From assembly GCF_001949125.1 (NCBI RefSeq), contig NZ_MSTI01000036.1, forward strand, positions 1-64,000: 64,000 nt of DNA, in the 5' to 3' direction. The DNA comes from Deinococcus marmoris (GTDB lineage: Bacteria > Deinococcota > Deinococci > Deinococcales > Deinococcaceae). Below are positions 42,549 to 58,553 of this stretch, piece after piece. Position 1 is the first letter of the stretch; each line of letters begins with the position of its first letter. The translations under genes were made by a program, and so were the position numbers. The notes beneath the pieces are model-generated. The model was not told the origin of the DNA, ran no database searches, and saw nothing but the letters and a program-made list of their open reading frames with translations.

Positions 42549-43562
42549 TTACGCGCCCGTCAAAACGGCAATTGCCTTCGCCAGCGCCTCATCCCCAGTC
42601 TGGTGGTGCAACACGAAGCGCACCGAATCCGGCCCCAGGGCACTGGCCAGCACGCCCTGCTCAGCCCACTTCGCCACCTGTTCGGCAGCGTTCGGCAGCG
42701 TGGCGTAAATGATGTTGGTCTGCACGGCAGCGAGGTTCACGTCAAAACCCGCGTTTGCCAGGGCATCGGCCAGTTCACGGGTGCGGCGGTGGTCTTCCTT
42801 CAGAAGTGCGGGGCCGTCGCGCAGGGCCACCAGAGCGGCTGCGGCCAGAACTCCGGCCTGACGCATTCCGCCGCCCAGCATCTTGCGGTAACGGTGCGCT
42901 CCCTGCATGGCGGCGGCGCTGCCCACCAGCACGCTGCCCACGGGTGCGCCCAGCCCCTTGCTCAGGCACACGCTGACCGTGTGGAAGTGCTTCGTGATCT
43001 CGGCGACAGGCACGTCCAGCGCCGCCGCCGCATTGAAGACCCGCGCGCCGTCCAGATGCAGGGGCAGACCCTCGGCATCGGCCACCGCGCGAATTTGCTC
43101 AATCACCTTCAGGGGAATAACGGTTCCGCCCGCCTTGTTGTGGGTGTTTTCCAGGCTGATCAGTCCGGTAGGCGACTGGTGGATGCTGTGGCGCACGGCC
43201 AGCCGCACCTGTTCGGGGTCCGTCACGCCCAGCGGCGCGGGCACGAAACGCGGCACCACGCCGGAAAAGGCGGCCATCATGCCCAGTTCCCACTCGTAGA
43301 TGTGGCTGCCCTCGGCGCAGACGACTTCCTCGCCCCGGCGGGTGTGCAGGGCAATCGCCACCTGATTGGTCATGCTGCCGGACGGCATGAACAGGCCCGC
43401 CTCGTGTCCGGTCAGGCGGGCGACTTCGGCCTGCAACTCGTTGACGGTGGGGTCCTCGCCGTACACGTCGTCGCCCACCGCCGCAGACGCCATCGCGGCG
43501 CGCATTTCGGGGGTGGGCGTGGTGACGGTGTCGGAGCGGAGATCGGCAATTGGTTGGGACAT
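42549..43562 (-). CDS. ltaE: Low-specificity L-threonine aldolase
   Basis: PLP enzyme cleaving threonine to glycine and acetaldehyde. 337 residues. [19 protein letters not shown] at the start, [25 protein letters not shown], then the PLP lysine in [16 protein letters not shown] near 203. Start at MSQPIADL lies seven bases after TAGCAT, a leaderless-type start. It is encoded just downstream of the EF-G2 gene on the same strand. Confidence 0.94.
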   Translation of the reverse strand: MSQPIADLRSDTVTTPTPEMRAAMASAAVGDDVYGEDPTVNELQAEVARLTGHEAGLFMPSGSMTNQVAIALHTRRGEEVVCAEGSHIYEWELGMMAAFSGVVPRFVPAPLGVTDPEQVRLAVRHSIHQSPTGLISLENTHNKAGGTVIPLKVIEQIRAVADAEGLPLHLDGARVFNAAAALDVPVAEITKHFHTVSVCLSKGLGAPVGSVLVGSAAAMQGAHRYRKMLGGGMRQAGVLAAAALVALRDGPALLKEDHRRTRELADALANAGFDVNLAAVQTNIIYATLPNAAEQVAKWAEQGVLASALGPDSVRFVLHHQTGDEALAKAIAVLTGA

Positions 43563-43587
43563 GGGGAGGATGCTACGCCAGCGCGGC

Positions 43588-45603
43588 TCAGCCTGCCGCC
43601 ACCTCCGCCCTTCTTTCCTCAATAATCTTCTTCGCCAGATGGTCCGGCACGTCCTGATACCCATGCGGCTTGACGGAAAAGCCCCCCCGGTCTCCGGTCA
43701 ACGAGCGCAAGTCGGCGCTGTAATTCTGCAACTCGGCTTGCGGCACCACGGCGCTGATGGTAATCACCGTGCCGCCCGTGTCCATGCCCTGCACGCGGGC
43801 GCGGCGCGTTTGCAGGTCGCTGATCAGGTCGCCCGTGAACGAGGCGGGCGCACGAACCTTCAGCAGCACGGCGGGTTCCAGCAGGCCGGGCCGAGCGTTT
43901 TCCAGCGCGTTCTTGAGGGCCTGACCTCCCGCCATGCGAAAGGCAATGTCCGAACTGTCCACATCGTGGTAACTGCCGTCCAGCACGGTCACCCGCACGT
44001 CTTGCAGCGGGTAGCCCGCCAGACTGCCCTTGATCATGGCCTCCTGCACGCCCTTTTCTATGCTGGGAATGTACTTGCCGGGAATCGCGCCGCCCACCAC
44101 CGCACTCCTGAATTCAAAATCCTCGCCGGGTTCAATGCGAATGGTGCAATCGCCGTATTGCCCGTGGCCGCCGCTCTGTTTCTTATGCTTGCCCTGCGCC
44201 TCGGCAGCGGCGTGGATGGTCTCGCGGTACGCAATTTGCGGCACAGATGTGGTCACGGTCACGCCCTGCGCAGCCAGTTTCTCGGCGGCAATCGTCAGGT
44301 GCATGTCGCCCATGCCGCTCAGTAGTTGTTCGCCGGTCTGCGGATCACGCCGGAAGTGCAGCGTGGGGTCTTCTTCCATCAGGCGGGTCAGCGCCGCCCC
44401 CAGCTTGTCCTCGTCCTGGCGTGTAGCGGGGTGCAGGGCCACCGTATGCGCCGGATCGGGCAGCCACAGCGCGTCGTACTGGATGGGGTGTTCGGGATCG
44501 GCTAGCGTGTCCCCGGCGTGCAGGTCGGTCAGTTTGGTCAGCACGCCGATCATCCCGGCACTCAGCTCCGGCACCTCGGTCAACTCCTTGCCGTTGATCA
44601 GGTAGAGGTGGGCAGGCTTCAGCTCGGTATGGTCACGCGAGGTATTGACCACGGTGTCGCCGGGCTTGAGGGTGCCGCTGTAGACCCGGATATACGCCAG
44701 CTTGCCCACGAAGGGATCAATGCTGACCCGCCATACGCGGGCGCTGAAGGGCGCGTCGGACGTCGGTTCGCGGTTCTGGCCGTCCTGCCCGGTGGTGGGG
44801 CCACGCTCGCGGGCACTGCGGAGGCCCGACACCAGCAAATCCAGCAGTTGTGGAATGCCGATGCCTGTTGTGGCACTGACCGGAATCACCGGGTACAGCG
44901 TCCCCGCGTGAACGGCCTTCAAGAAGGTGGCGTGCAGGTCATCCACGCCGATCTTCTCGCCCTCCAGAAAGCGTTCCATCAGGCCGTCGTCGGATTCAAT
45001 AATGGCGTCGGTCAGGCTGTCGCGCGCTTCCTTCAATACTGAGCGCATGTCGGAAGGAACTTCGCCGCCGCCACCCACTTCCCCGGTCAGGACGTTGACT
45101 ACGCCCCGGAACTCTGGCCCCTCGCCCATCGGCAGGAACAGCGGCGCGACATTGCCCGGCAGGCTGGAGCGCAGATCGGCCAGCACGGCGGAAAAGTTGG
45201 CCCGCTCCCGGTCCATCTTGTTCACAGCAATGAGCCTGGGCATGTTGAAACGGTCTGCCGTGGCCCACACGCGCTCGGTGCCCACCTCTACGCCGCTCAC
45301 ACCGCTGACCACCATCAGCGTGGCGTCGGAGGCACGGATGCCCCCGCGAATCTCGCGCACGAAGTCGGCGTAACCAGGGGTGTCCAGCACGGTGATGTCG
45401 GTGCCGCCGTGGTTCAGGCGCACGACTCCGGTGGTGATGGAAAAGCCGTGCGCCTTCTCGGCGTCGGTGTGATCGCTCTGGGTGGTGCCGTCTTCCACCT
45501 TGCCAGGACGTGAAATGGCCCCACTGTGGTGCAGCAGAGCTTCGCAGAGCGTGGTTTTCCCAGCGCCGCTGTGCGCGGCGAGACTCACAATACGAACGGG
45601 CAT
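43588..45603 (-). CDS. fusA2: Elongation factor G-like protein (EF-G2)
   Basis: 671 residues. P-loop [10 protein letters not shown] near 9, switch [10 protein letters not shown] near 79, G4 NKMD near 127, then domains II to V ([15 protein letters not shown] in domain [17 protein letters not shown] near the end). In switch II the usual His of DTPGHVDF is Tyr, so GTP hydrolysis is probably slow, as in other EF-G2 paralogues that do not replace EF-G in translocation. A -10 box TAAACT lies ~90 bases upstream. The leader contains a CCACC/GGTGG hairpin. Confidence 0.9.
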   Translation of the reverse strand: MPVRIVSLAAHSGAGKTTLCEALLHHSGAISRPGKVEDGTTQSDHTDAEKAHGFSITTGVVRLNHGGTDITVLDTPGYADFVREIRGGIRASDATLMVVSGVSGVEVGTERVWATADRFNMPRLIAVNKMDRERANFSAVLADLRSSLPGNVAPLFLPMGEGPEFRGVVNVLTGEVGGGGEVPSDMRSVLKEARDSLTDAIIESDDGLMERFLEGEKIGVDDLHATFLKAVHAGTLYPVIPVSATTGIGIPQLLDLLVSGLRSARERGPTTGQDGQNREPTSDAPFSARVWRVSIDPFVGKLAYIRVYSGTLKPGDTVVNTSRDHTELKPAHLYLINGKELTEVPELSAGMIGVLTKLTDLHAGDTLADPEHPIQYDALWLPDPAHTVALHPATRQDEDKLGAALTRLMEEDPTLHFRRDPQTGEQLLSGMGDMHLTIAAEKLAAQGVTVTTSVPQIAYRETIHAAAEAQGKHKKQSGGHGQYGDCTIRIEPGEDFEFRSAVVGGAIPGKYIPSIEKGVQEAMIKGSLAGYPLQDVRVTVLDGSYHDVDSSDIAFRMAGGQALKNALENARPGLLEPAVLLKVRAPASFTGDLISDLQTRRARVQGMDTGGTVITISAVVPQAELQNYSADLRSLTGDRGGFSVKPHGYQDVPDHLAKKIIEERRAEVAAG

Positions 45604-45717
45604 TCTTGGACCACCGATCCTTTTTTATGAAAAAGAGGGGGCGGGGCGAACGGCCACCAGCGCGGACAGGATTTTGGTGGGGGCAGTTTACACCTGATCT
45701 GGAGAGGGGGCGAAAAG

Positions 45718-45866
45718 AAACCCCTCAGTCGGCTTCGCCGCCAGCTCCCCTCAAAAGGGAGCCAAGGAGCGCAGAAGACCGTGCCACACGCAATCCTCTT
45801 ACCTCTCTTCTAAGGGGAGGTGCCCCGAAGGGCCGGACTCGCAGAGCTGCGAAGCAGAGGGGTTAA
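45718..45866 (+). repeat. 130-150 bp repeat family, copy 4 (long form)
   Basis: Begins AAACCCCTCAGTCGGCTTCG and ends GCAGAGGGGTTAA, with AGCTCCCCTC/AAGGGAGC and CCTCTCTTC/AAGGGGAGG inside. It carries the extra GGACTCGCAGAGCTGCGAA segment also found in copy 1. It lies 65 bp upstream of the -10 box of the metG leader and just outside the fusA2 promoter. Confidence 0.87.
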
Positions 45867-45930
45867 GCGGGCAGGGCAATCCCACAACCCCTCCGCCATT
45901 TCCCCTATTTCCCCCAACCCGCACCCGCCC

Positions 45931-45936
45931 TAAACT
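45931..45936 (+). promoter_or_regulatory. -10 box of the metG leader transcript
   Basis: TAAACT followed by six C and then an ATG, the same layout as the leaderless starts of proper genes in this window. The upstream stretch is C-rich; no clear -35. Confidence 0.65.
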
Positions 45937-45942
45937 CCCCCC

Positions 45943-45996
45943 ATGACCATCACTTCCCCTCAGACCGTGATGACGCGAATGTCCCCGCGCCCCTGA
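45943..45996 (+). CDS. metG leader peptide with internal Met codons (MTITSPQTVMTRMSPRP)
   Basis: Eighteen codons including TGA. Besides the start, Met codons stand at positions 10 and 13, just before the segment CCCCG..CCTGA that can pair with the 5' arm of the downstream terminator. The next gene is methionyl-tRNA synthetase. The ATG is six bases after a -10 box, so this would be a leaderless leader peptide. Codons and layout are observed; the regulatory role is inferred. Confidence 0.78.
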   Translation: MTITSPQTVMTRMSPRP

Positions 45997-46074
45997 GCGG
46001 CTGTGTTCAGTCAAAACAGGGGGTTTTCAGGCGGGGTGTAACTCTTCAACGGGATGCACCCCGCCCCCGTTTTT
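45983..46074 (+). promoter_or_regulatory. metG transcription attenuator
   Basis: Terminator: GGCGGGGTG (46030-46038), 18-base loop, CACCCCGCC (46057-46065), CCCG and five T. Antiterminator: CCCCG (45983-45987) and CCTGA (45992-45996) of the leader frame can pair with CGGGG and TCAGG at 46026-46035, taking the 5' arm. A ribosome at the TGA covers that segment and permits termination. A ribosome stalled at Met codon 10 leaves it free. A second possible stem AACGGG/CCCGTT borders the T run directly. Confidence 0.75.
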
Positions 46075-46170
46075 CCTGGCCATTTTTTCCGTATCCTGTA
46101 CCGGTTGTCCGCCCCGCCTCTCATCAGGGCGCTGCATCTCTACGATGCCGGGTGGAAAGGAAGGCAAACC

Positions 46171-48171
<2,001 letters not shown>

Positions 48172-48185
48172 GAGAGATGCATCAA

Positions 48186-48225
48186 AAAGCTGCCGGAGGT
48201 CAACGCGCCTCCGGCAGCTTTAATT
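48186..48225. terminator. Bidirectional terminator after metG
   Basis: AAAGCTGCCGGAGG, eight-base loop, CCTCCGGCAGCTTT: a perfect 14-bp stem with TTTAATTTT on the plus strand and a T run on the minus strand. It serves metG and the converging lipoprotein gene. Confidence 0.95.
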
Positions 48226-48237
48226 TTGGATGGACGT

Positions 48238-49200
48238 TTATGGAATCAGGTAGGTGATGGCCAGGGTGGGCTTGTCGGTGGCGCTGTCGCCCGATCTCAG
48301 GTAAGCGATGTCGGCGTTGCCGTCCCCGTCGGTCAGCTTGGCGAAGCGCAGGCGGTACTGCGAGCGCACGCGGCTGTTGGTCCGGTCATCCTTGAGGGCG
48401 CTCAGGACAGACTTGGTGTAGTTGCCGAGAGTGGGGGTGCTGATGATGTCGCCCTGGTTGCTGTACACCGTGGGATCGAAGTCGGTGGCGGTCAGTGAGG
48501 TGCCGTAATTCACATGATCCAGAATCAGGTCGCTGGCCCCCACATCCAGATCGGTATAAGGATTGCCAGCCACCACATACTGGTTGACGGTCAGGTTCGC
48601 GGCCAGAATGTTGGCGCTGGTCAGGGCGGCGGGCAGGCCAGCCAGGTCGAAGCTCAGATAGCTGCGGTAGGTGGCATTTCCAACCGAGGCGCTGTCGCCG
48701 ATATACAGGGTGTCGTCGTTGGTCACCACCTCTCCGTCCGAACGCACCCGCCCGTCCAGCGCTGGCGTGCTGTTGATCGTGGTGGTGAGCTGCTTGAAGG
48801 TCTTGAAGCTGCTGTTCGTGGCGGGCAGCGCGTTGCCCGCGAGGTCCGTGGCCGTGGTGCTGAGGCTGAAGCTGTATGTCTTCCCCAGAGCGGTGTAGGC
48901 GAGGTCCGCATTGGGATTGATGGTGAGCTGGGTGCCGTCGGCGTTCCAGCTAAAAGTCACACTCGCGGCGGGCAGATCGGTGGACTGGTAGGCCGCCTGC
49001 GTGGCCGCCTGATTCATCTTCTCACTGAAGGTCACCACGATATTGGCGTCCTTGGCAACCCCGGTGGCCCCGCTGGCAGGCGTGATCGATACAGTGGACG
49101 GCGGCGTGGTGTCCGGTGTGGGGGCGGGGGTGCCTCCGCCTCCGCAGGCGGCGAGGCTCAGGGCGGTGGTCAGCAGCAGGGCAATATTCAGTGGTTTCAT
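48238..49200 (-). CDS. Lipoprotein with Ig-like (Big_5-type) and DNRLRE-like domains
   Basis: 320 residues. Signal MKPLNIALLLTTALSLAACGG with lipobox LAAC. PTPDTTPPSTVSITPASGATGVAKDANIVVTFSEKMN is the Big_5-type Ig-like start (~25-120). The C-terminal half, with YRSYLSFDLAGLP and PTLAITYLIP, resembles DNRLRE/TGF-propeptide-like beta domains. Outer-surface adhesion or binding is likely. AAGGAG precedes the ATG. Another in-frame ATG 21 codons earlier is six bases after TAAGGT and could give a leaderless, longer form. Confidence 0.8.
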   Translation of the reverse strand: MKPLNIALLLTTALSLAACGGGGTPAPTPDTTPPSTVSITPASGATGVAKDANIVVTFSEKMNQAATQAAYQSTDLPAASVTFSWNADGTQLTINPNADLAYTALGKTYSFSLSTTATDLAGNALPATNSSFKTFKQLTTTINSTPALDGRVRSDGEVVTNDDTLYIGDSASVGNATYRSYLSFDLAGLPAALTSANILAANLTVNQYVVAGNPYTDLDVGASDLILDHVNYGTSLTATDFDPTVYSNQGDIISTPTLGNYTKSVLSALKDDRTNSRVRSQYRLRFAKLTDGDGNADIAYLRSGDSATDKPTLAITYLIP

Positions 49201-49406
49201 GGTCTTCTCCTTCTGGGCGCAGGAAGCTCTGCCAACCGCTGGCCGAGTGCCTTTCCTTCGCATGACCACACCTTAAAAAACGCACCGTGACCAGACCATG
49301 ATCAACCGTGATCAGGATGGACTTGCGCCATGATCGGCAGCCCACCATGCCTTCCACGCATCCCCTTACGCCCGAAGGTCACGCCAGCCCGAGTAGACTG
49401 GACCGT

Positions 49407-50246
49407 ATGCCGTTTATCGTGGTTTCGGGTTTGTCGGGCAGTGGCAAGAGTACGGTTCTGCGCACGCTGGAGGACGCGGGCTTTTTCACCACCGACAACC
49501 TGCCGCCCGAGTTGTGGGGGGCCATGCACGATCTGGCCGAGGCTCGTGGTCTCAAGCGGGTGGCCATCAGCACCGACGCGCGCACCCGCGACTTTCTGGG
49601 GGCACTGGAATCCAGTTACGAACGTCTGTCGCGCCGCCGTGAGGACCTGCGGGTGCTGTTTCTGGAGGCCACGGCGGACGTGCTGCTCAAGCGTTACAAC
49701 CTGACCCGCCGCGAACACCCGCTGGGCGACACCCTGCTGGTGGACTTTGCCCGCGAACGCGAACTGCTCGCGCCGCTGCGCTCGATTGCCGATACCGTGA
49801 TCGACACCACCGACCTGAGCGCCAAGGAACTGTCCGAGCGGGTGCTGAAGCTGTATCGTCTGGAACGCGATTTTCACCTGCGGCTGGTGTCCTTCGGCTT
49901 CAAGCATTCGCCGCCGCGCGACGTGGATCTGGTGCTGGACGTTCGGACCCTGCCCAATCCTTTCTACGACCCGGAACTGCGGCCCCGCACGGGTCTGGAA
50001 AAGGACGTGGCCGACTACGTGTTCCAGAACGAGGACGCGCAGGAGTTTTACGCCGAATTGCGCGGCTTCGTCCGCACCGCCGCCGAGCGGGCGCGGGCCA
50101 GCGGGCGGCATGGGTACACGGTGGGCATCGGCTGCACGGGCGGACAGCACCGCGCTGTGGCCGTGACGGACCGGCTGGCGGGTGACCTGAAAGACCTGAA
50201 CGTGGAGGTGGCCGATCACCGCGACATGAAGCTGGAGGCGGGTTGA
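49407..50246 (+). CDS. rapZ: RNase adapter / nucleotide-binding protein RapZ
   Basis: 279 residues. Walker [11 protein letters not shown] near 7, DNLPPELW, and the C-terminal domain with [26 protein letters not shown] and [20 protein letters not shown]. In enterobacteria RapZ controls glmS mRNA through small RNAs; in Firmicutes its homologue YvcJ is next to yvcK, the order seen here. Start lies seven bases after TAGACT, a leaderless-type start. yvcK follows after 15 bp; whiA, next in Firmicutes, is missing here. Confidence 0.95.
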   Translation: MPFIVVSGLSGSGKSTVLRTLEDAGFFTTDNLPPELWGAMHDLAEARGLKRVAISTDARTRDFLGALESSYERLSRRREDLRVLFLEATADVLLKRYNLTRREHPLGDTLLVDFARERELLAPLRSIADTVIDTTDLSAKELSERVLKLYRLERDFHLRLVSFGFKHSPPRDVDLVLDVRTLPNPFYDPELRPRTGLEKDVADYVFQNEDAQEFYAELRGFVRTAAERARASGRHGYTVGIGCTGGQHRAVAVTDRLAGDLKDLNVEVADHRDMKLEAG

Positions 50247-50261
50247 GATGGGCGCACGGCG

Positions 50262-51674
<1,413 letters not shown>

Positions 51675-51762
51675 ACCCACCAGAGACCGCGCTGCACCAG
51701 AGGCGGCGCTGAACTAGAGGCGGACCGCATCCGCCGTCTCACCGCCTGTTACGCTGGGCGGC

Positions 51763-53052
51763 ATGACAGCGCTGCAAGACACGGCAACCAGCATCCGCGA
51801 GATGGGCGTGCGGGCAAAAGCGGCGGGCCGGGTGTTGCGTTCCCTGCCCACCGCGCGCAAGGTAGAGGCGCTGCGGGCCATCGCTGCCGAGCTGCGTGCC
51901 CGCGAAGACGGGATCGTGCGGGCCAACGCCCAGGATGTGCTGGCCGCGCAGGAAGCCGGTCTGCCCGAACACATGATCGCCCGCCTGCGCCTGGACGCTG
52001 CCGCGCTGAGAACGGTGGCCGCCGACGTGGAGGCCGTCTTGCGCCTGCCCGATCCGGTGGGGGAGACCACGGGGGCGCAGACCCAGCCCAGCGGCATTCA
52101 GGTTTCGCAACGGCGCGTGCCGCTGGGCGTGCTGGGCGTCATTTACGAGTCGCGCCCCAATGTGACCGTGGACGTGGCGGCGCTGGCCCTGATGAGCGGT
52201 AACGCAGTGATTCTGCGCGGCGGCAAGGAAACGATCCACAGCAACGCGGCGCTGGAAGGGGCGATTCGCGCGGCTCTGGAAGCCCAGAACCTCCCTGCCG
52301 ACGCCGTGCAGGTCATCCACGATCCGGCCCGAGAGCGGATGCGCGAATTGCTGCGGCTGGACGATCTGGTGGACGCCATCATCCCGCGCGGCGGGGCCGG
52401 GTTGCACCGCTACTGCGTGGAGAATGCCACCGTCCCCGTGATCGTGGGCGGCATCGGCGTGGTGCATATCTATCTGGATGCCAGCTTCACCCGTGACCCG
52501 CAGGACGTTCAGCGGGCTGCCGAGATCGTCGTGAATGCCAAGGTTCAGAAACCCAGCGCCTGCAACGCCTTGGACACGCTGCTGATTGACCGGCAAGCTT
52601 TGCCTGCCCTCCCCGACATTGCCCGCGCTTTACTGGAAAACGGCGTGGAAGTGCGCGCCGACGCCGAGGCGTGGGGCGCGTTGCAGGACGCGGGGATCGT
52701 GGTCACACCCGCTGACGCCGCCGACTACGGCACCGAATTCCTGGCCCTGACTGCCAGCCTGAAAGTCGTGTCTGGTCTGGAGGAAGCGCTGGACTTCATT
52801 GCCGCCCACGGCAACCACACCGATGTAATCCTGACGCGTGACACGGCGCAGGCCGAGCGCTTCGTTCAGGATGTGGACAGTGCCGCCGTGATCGTCAACG
52901 CCAGCCCCCGCTTCAACGACGGTGGGCAACTGGGTCTGGGCGCGGAAGTCGCCATCAGCACGCAGAAGCTGCACGCGCGCGGGCCGATGGGCCTTCGGGA
53001 ACTGACGACGACGAAATGGGTGGTGGTGGGAGAGGGACAGATCAGGGGCTAG
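51763..53052 (+). CDS. proA: Gamma-glutamyl phosphate reductase
   Basis: Second step of proline synthesis. 429 residues of the ALDH superfamily, with [35 protein letters not shown] and the catalytic Cys in [14 protein letters not shown] near 267. [17 protein letters not shown] and [20 protein letters not shown] are conserved. proB is not adjacent in this window. Start lies seven bases after TACGCT, a leaderless-type start. Followed by a GC-rich hairpin shared with dxs. Confidence 0.95.
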   Translation: MTALQDTATSIREMGVRAKAAGRVLRSLPTARKVEALRAIAAELRAREDGIVRANAQDVLAAQEAGLPEHMIARLRLDAAALRTVAADVEAVLRLPDPVGETTGAQTQPSGIQVSQRRVPLGVLGVIYESRPNVTVDVAALALMSGNAVILRGGKETIHSNAALEGAIRAALEAQNLPADAVQVIHDPARERMRELLRLDDLVDAIIPRGGAGLHRYCVENATVPVIVGGIGVVHIYLDASFTRDPQDVQRAAEIVVNAKVQKPSACNALDTLLIDRQALPALPDIARALLENGVEVRADAEAWGALQDAGIVVTPADAADYGTEFLALTASLKVVSGLEEALDFIAAHGNHTDVILTRDTAQAERFVQDVDSAAVIVNASPRFNDGGQLGLGAEVAISTQKLHARGPMGLRELTTTKWVVVGEGQIRG

Positions 53053-53059
53053 ATCAGAA

Positions 53060-53095
53060 GAAGGGGGAAACAGTTTTGACGCTGCTTCCCCCTTC
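53060..53095. terminator. Bidirectional hairpin between proA and dxs
   Basis: GAAGGGGGAA, 16-base loop, TTCCCCCTTC: perfect 10-bp stem between converging genes. The T tails are short, so efficiency is uncertain. Confidence 0.65.
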
Positions 53096-53107
53096 TCACC
53101 GATTGCT

Positions 53108-55017
<1,910 letters not shown>

Positions 55018-55018
<1 letters not shown>

Positions 55019-55695
55019 CAGCGCCCTCCCTTGAAGTTGCGTCCCACCAGCAGTAAGCCTTCAGGTGTGCGGACCTCGCCCACATACGGCGTGAACCACA
55101 GTTGTTGCGTGGCTGGAAACAGGCCGCCCACGGTATCGCTGACCTGACGGGTGACCACCCAGACCTCGAACTTTCCGGCGGGCGTGTCCTGCTGCCGCTG
55201 TTCCTGCACCGTGTAGCTGTAATTCAGCGTGCCCTGCGCCTGCACCTTGCCGTCGTCGCCGCTGATGGCGATATTGCTCACGCCCTGCCACGTCAGGCCC
55301 ACCTTCCAGGCACTTTCTGCCGGGGATTCCAGCCACGGCGGGTCCAGTCGCACGTTCACGCCGGGTTTGCGGAGGCCCAGCAGTTTGACGCCGTCTGCCG
55401 AGAAGGTCCGGTACCAAGTCTGGTCCGCGCCGCGCCCGGTCAGTTGCAGCGCCTGCACGGTCTGCCCGGCATAGATGCTTGGCCCCAGCGCCCGCAGCAC
55501 GTAGGGCACCGCCGAGGTCGGCTCACCTTCGGGCAGGTAGGACCACGCCAGCCCGGCCTGACTGGGGTAAAAGGACACCGTATTGACTGGCGTGCTGGTC
55601 TGCACCGTGGGGCCGGGGCCGCCCGTGGTGGGCGTGCAGGCGCTCAGGCCCAGCAGCAGGGCCGGAACGAGGGCGAGAAAGGGGGTGGGGCGCAT
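55018..55695 (-). CDS. Lipoprotein, function unknown, co-transcribed with dxs
   Basis: 225 residues from the ATG at 55695, which lies seven bases after TACTCT (leaderless-type). Signal [20 protein letters not shown] with lipobox LSAC. The mature part is a single beta-rich domain ([24 protein letters not shown] ... [38 protein letters not shown]), resembling domains of surface lipoproteins in Deinococcus and Thermus. I cannot name a function. Its stop overlaps the dxs start. Confidence 0.75.
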
Positions 55696-55847
55696 ATTCC
55701 CCAGAGTAACGTGATGCATTGACCGCATTCTGTCAGTTAAGAGCAAGTCACGCGTCCTGCTTTTGGGGGATAAGGAGGATAGAGGGCGTGTGGGAGGGCA
55801 TGGAGGGGGGATTTATAAGGGTGGGTTTATGGATTTGGACGAGGCGG

Positions 55848-57455
55848 TTAGATTTTGTTGCTCTTTTGCAAATTGCAGCGCCGACACAGCAGCTGAAGAT
55901 TGTTCTCGGTACTCGCTCCGCCCAAACTGTGGGGGATGACGTGATCGTATTCCAGATAGTTGTTGTCCCCGCACTCTACGCATTTCCCCTGATCCCTCTG
56001 CCACACAGCGATTTTGACGTTCTGTGGAATGCTGCGGCTTGCCCGTTCAGTCTGCGGCATCAGCAAGAGCCGCTTATGCAGCCGCACTAAAGCGTCCAGA
56101 GTGGCGCTGAGAATCAGGGGTTTGGTGACGTGGTGATAGGTGCCGCTGCCCTTCTTGACCGACAGTTCGAGATTCACGCCATCCGAGCGTTCCTCAATCC
56201 GAAGAATTTTGCCGTACTGCACGTTCCAGCCGCCCTCGCCCGCACCGCCGATGAAATAAATCTGACGATTGGTCACCACCATGCGTCCAACGATGTCGCG
56301 GCTGCGGGTGGCGGTGACATGCCGGAAGGTGGCGGGCACTTCCAGATGGGCCACTTCGCCCGCATCCAGAAGAACCGTCGTCTGAATTGCTAGCAGGTGG
56401 CCTTCGCGGATGCTGGTGGCGGCCCGCAAATCCACGAGTTCGTTCTGGAGGGGAGCCAGCAGGCCCGGTGGAATGCGGAGCAGACGCGCCAGCTCTCCGA
56501 AATCGCTCTCTTCCTGCAAGCTGATCATGCCGTCCGAGTAGGCGATGGTCAGTGTCCGCTCAAGCAGGCGCAACGCATCGGTTCTCACAAAATCAAGGGC
56601 CGTTTTGGCATCCAGTTCTTCCCGCAAAACGGTCTGCTGTAAGTCCTGCCATTCATGATGTTCTATGACGCCGTCCGCGCAGGCTGCCAGAAAGCGTGTG
56701 CGGAAACGCCCCAGCGCCTCCTGAGCCTTATGGGCGCACTCGCGGCACAGGCCCTCGCTGTTCAGCTTGAGCGGCGCGAAGAGACTTCCCCGCTTGCCGC
56801 AGTTCTGGCAGGCGCGGGCATCAGCGGCGGGACGTGGCGGGGCCGATTGCAGGGGTTCCCAGGCAGCAAGCAGCGGCGTGGAAGATTTGTCGGGTGTCTG
56901 ACTTGCCTTGTGATCAGGCTGCGGAAGAGGCGTTTCTTCCTGACCCACAACCTCACCACCCATCGACTCCAATAACGCTTGCAAACCACCGGAAAAGCCC
57001 TGGCCCACGCCCGTGACCCGCCACTTTCCCTGATGGCGGTAGACCTCCAGCAGAATCAGCGCCCGCTCGCCCTGAAACATCTGCCCTTCCACATTGAAAT
57101 GCACACTGTCCCCGCGCTCATCCATCAGGCTGGCCGTGCCACGCCGGAGGGCGGAAAACGGCTGCTCATCGGTGGTGGCTACGAGAACGAGGCGATGTAT
57201 GCCAAGTGGCAACCGCACCAGATCAACCTGAAACGAATGCTCTGAGGGGTTGAGTGTGATGGCCTGTTCAGGACTGGCTGTCTGGTTGTAAAAGATGAAA
57301 TAGCGATCATCCGTCAGTTGCCGGGATTCGTTCAGGCCAAATACGCTGAGATCAGCGGTTTCCATGCCGGGCAAATGCGCCCGCAGGGTGAGCTGCGGCT
57401 GGGCAGTCAGTCCGTCGAGTGTGAGCCTTTGCCCGCGCTGAAGCTGCTGGATCAT
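55848..57455 (-). CDS. TerD-zinc ribbon-TerB-GRAM-like-HNH fusion protein
   Basis: 535 residues with five regions. (1) ~1-160, TerD-like: LPLGIHRLVLVATTD, FNVEGQMFQGERALILLEVYRHQGKWRVTGVGQGFSGGL. (2) A CxxC...CxxC zinc ribbon, ACQNCGKRG...LCREC (~214-240). (3) A TerB-like helical region with two ADG/SDG motifs, ACADGVIEHHEW and AYSDGMISLQEESDF (~255-345). (4) A GRAM/PH-like beta domain (RDIVGRMVVTNRQIYFIG). (5) C-terminal HNH nuclease CVECGDNNYLEYDHVIPHSLGG...LQLLCRRCNLQKSNK. ATG lies six bases after TAGAGT, a leaderless-type start. No other ter genes are near. Confidence 0.85.
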   Translation of the reverse strand: MIQQLQRGQRLTLDGLTAQPQLTLRAHLPGMETADLSVFGLNESRQLTDDRYFIFYNQTASPEQAITLNPSEHSFQVDLVRLPLGIHRLVLVATTDEQPFSALRRGTASLMDERGDSVHFNVEGQMFQGERALILLEVYRHQGKWRVTGVGQGFSGGLQALLESMGGEVVGQEETPLPQPDHKASQTPDKSSTPLLAAWEPLQSAPPRPAADARACQNCGKRGSLFAPLKLNSEGLCRECAHKAQEALGRFRTRFLAACADGVIEHHEWQDLQQTVLREELDAKTALDFVRTDALRLLERTLTIAYSDGMISLQEESDFGELARLLRIPPGLLAPLQNELVDLRAATSIREGHLLAIQTTVLLDAGEVAHLEVPATFRHVTATRSRDIVGRMVVTNRQIYFIGGAGEGGWNVQYGKILRIEERSDGVNLELSVKKGSGTYHHVTKPLILSATLDALVRLHKRLLLMPQTERASRSIPQNVKIAVWQRDQGKCVECGDNNYLEYDHVIPHSLGGASTENNLQLLCRRCNLQKSNKI

Positions 57456-57505
57456 CTGTGGACTCTAGCGTGAAGGTTGACCGACACGCCAAATTCTTAA
57501 AATAA

Positions 57506-57540
57506 GGGGCCGCTGGCATCAAGCCCCGGCCCCTTTTTTT
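57506..57540. terminator. Terminator between lipA and the TerD-HNH gene
   Basis: GGGGCC, 16-base loop, GGCCCC. Followed on the plus strand by seven T and on the minus strand by TTATTTT. On the minus strand it ends the lipBA transcript before the next promoter. Confidence 0.88.
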
Positions 57541-57550
57541 CCTGCCCCGC

Positions 57551-58552
<1,002 letters not shown>

Positions 58553-58553
58553 A

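Noticed and set aside
41238..43625. A 795-residue plus-strand frame across CPBP and threonine aldolase
   Set aside because: It is antisense to two well-supported genes, with low-complexity Arg/Gln/His content and no domain.
46025..46170. SAM or other methionine riboswitch before metG
   Set aside because: No conserved SAM-riboswitch core; the complementary segments fit a leader-peptide attenuator.
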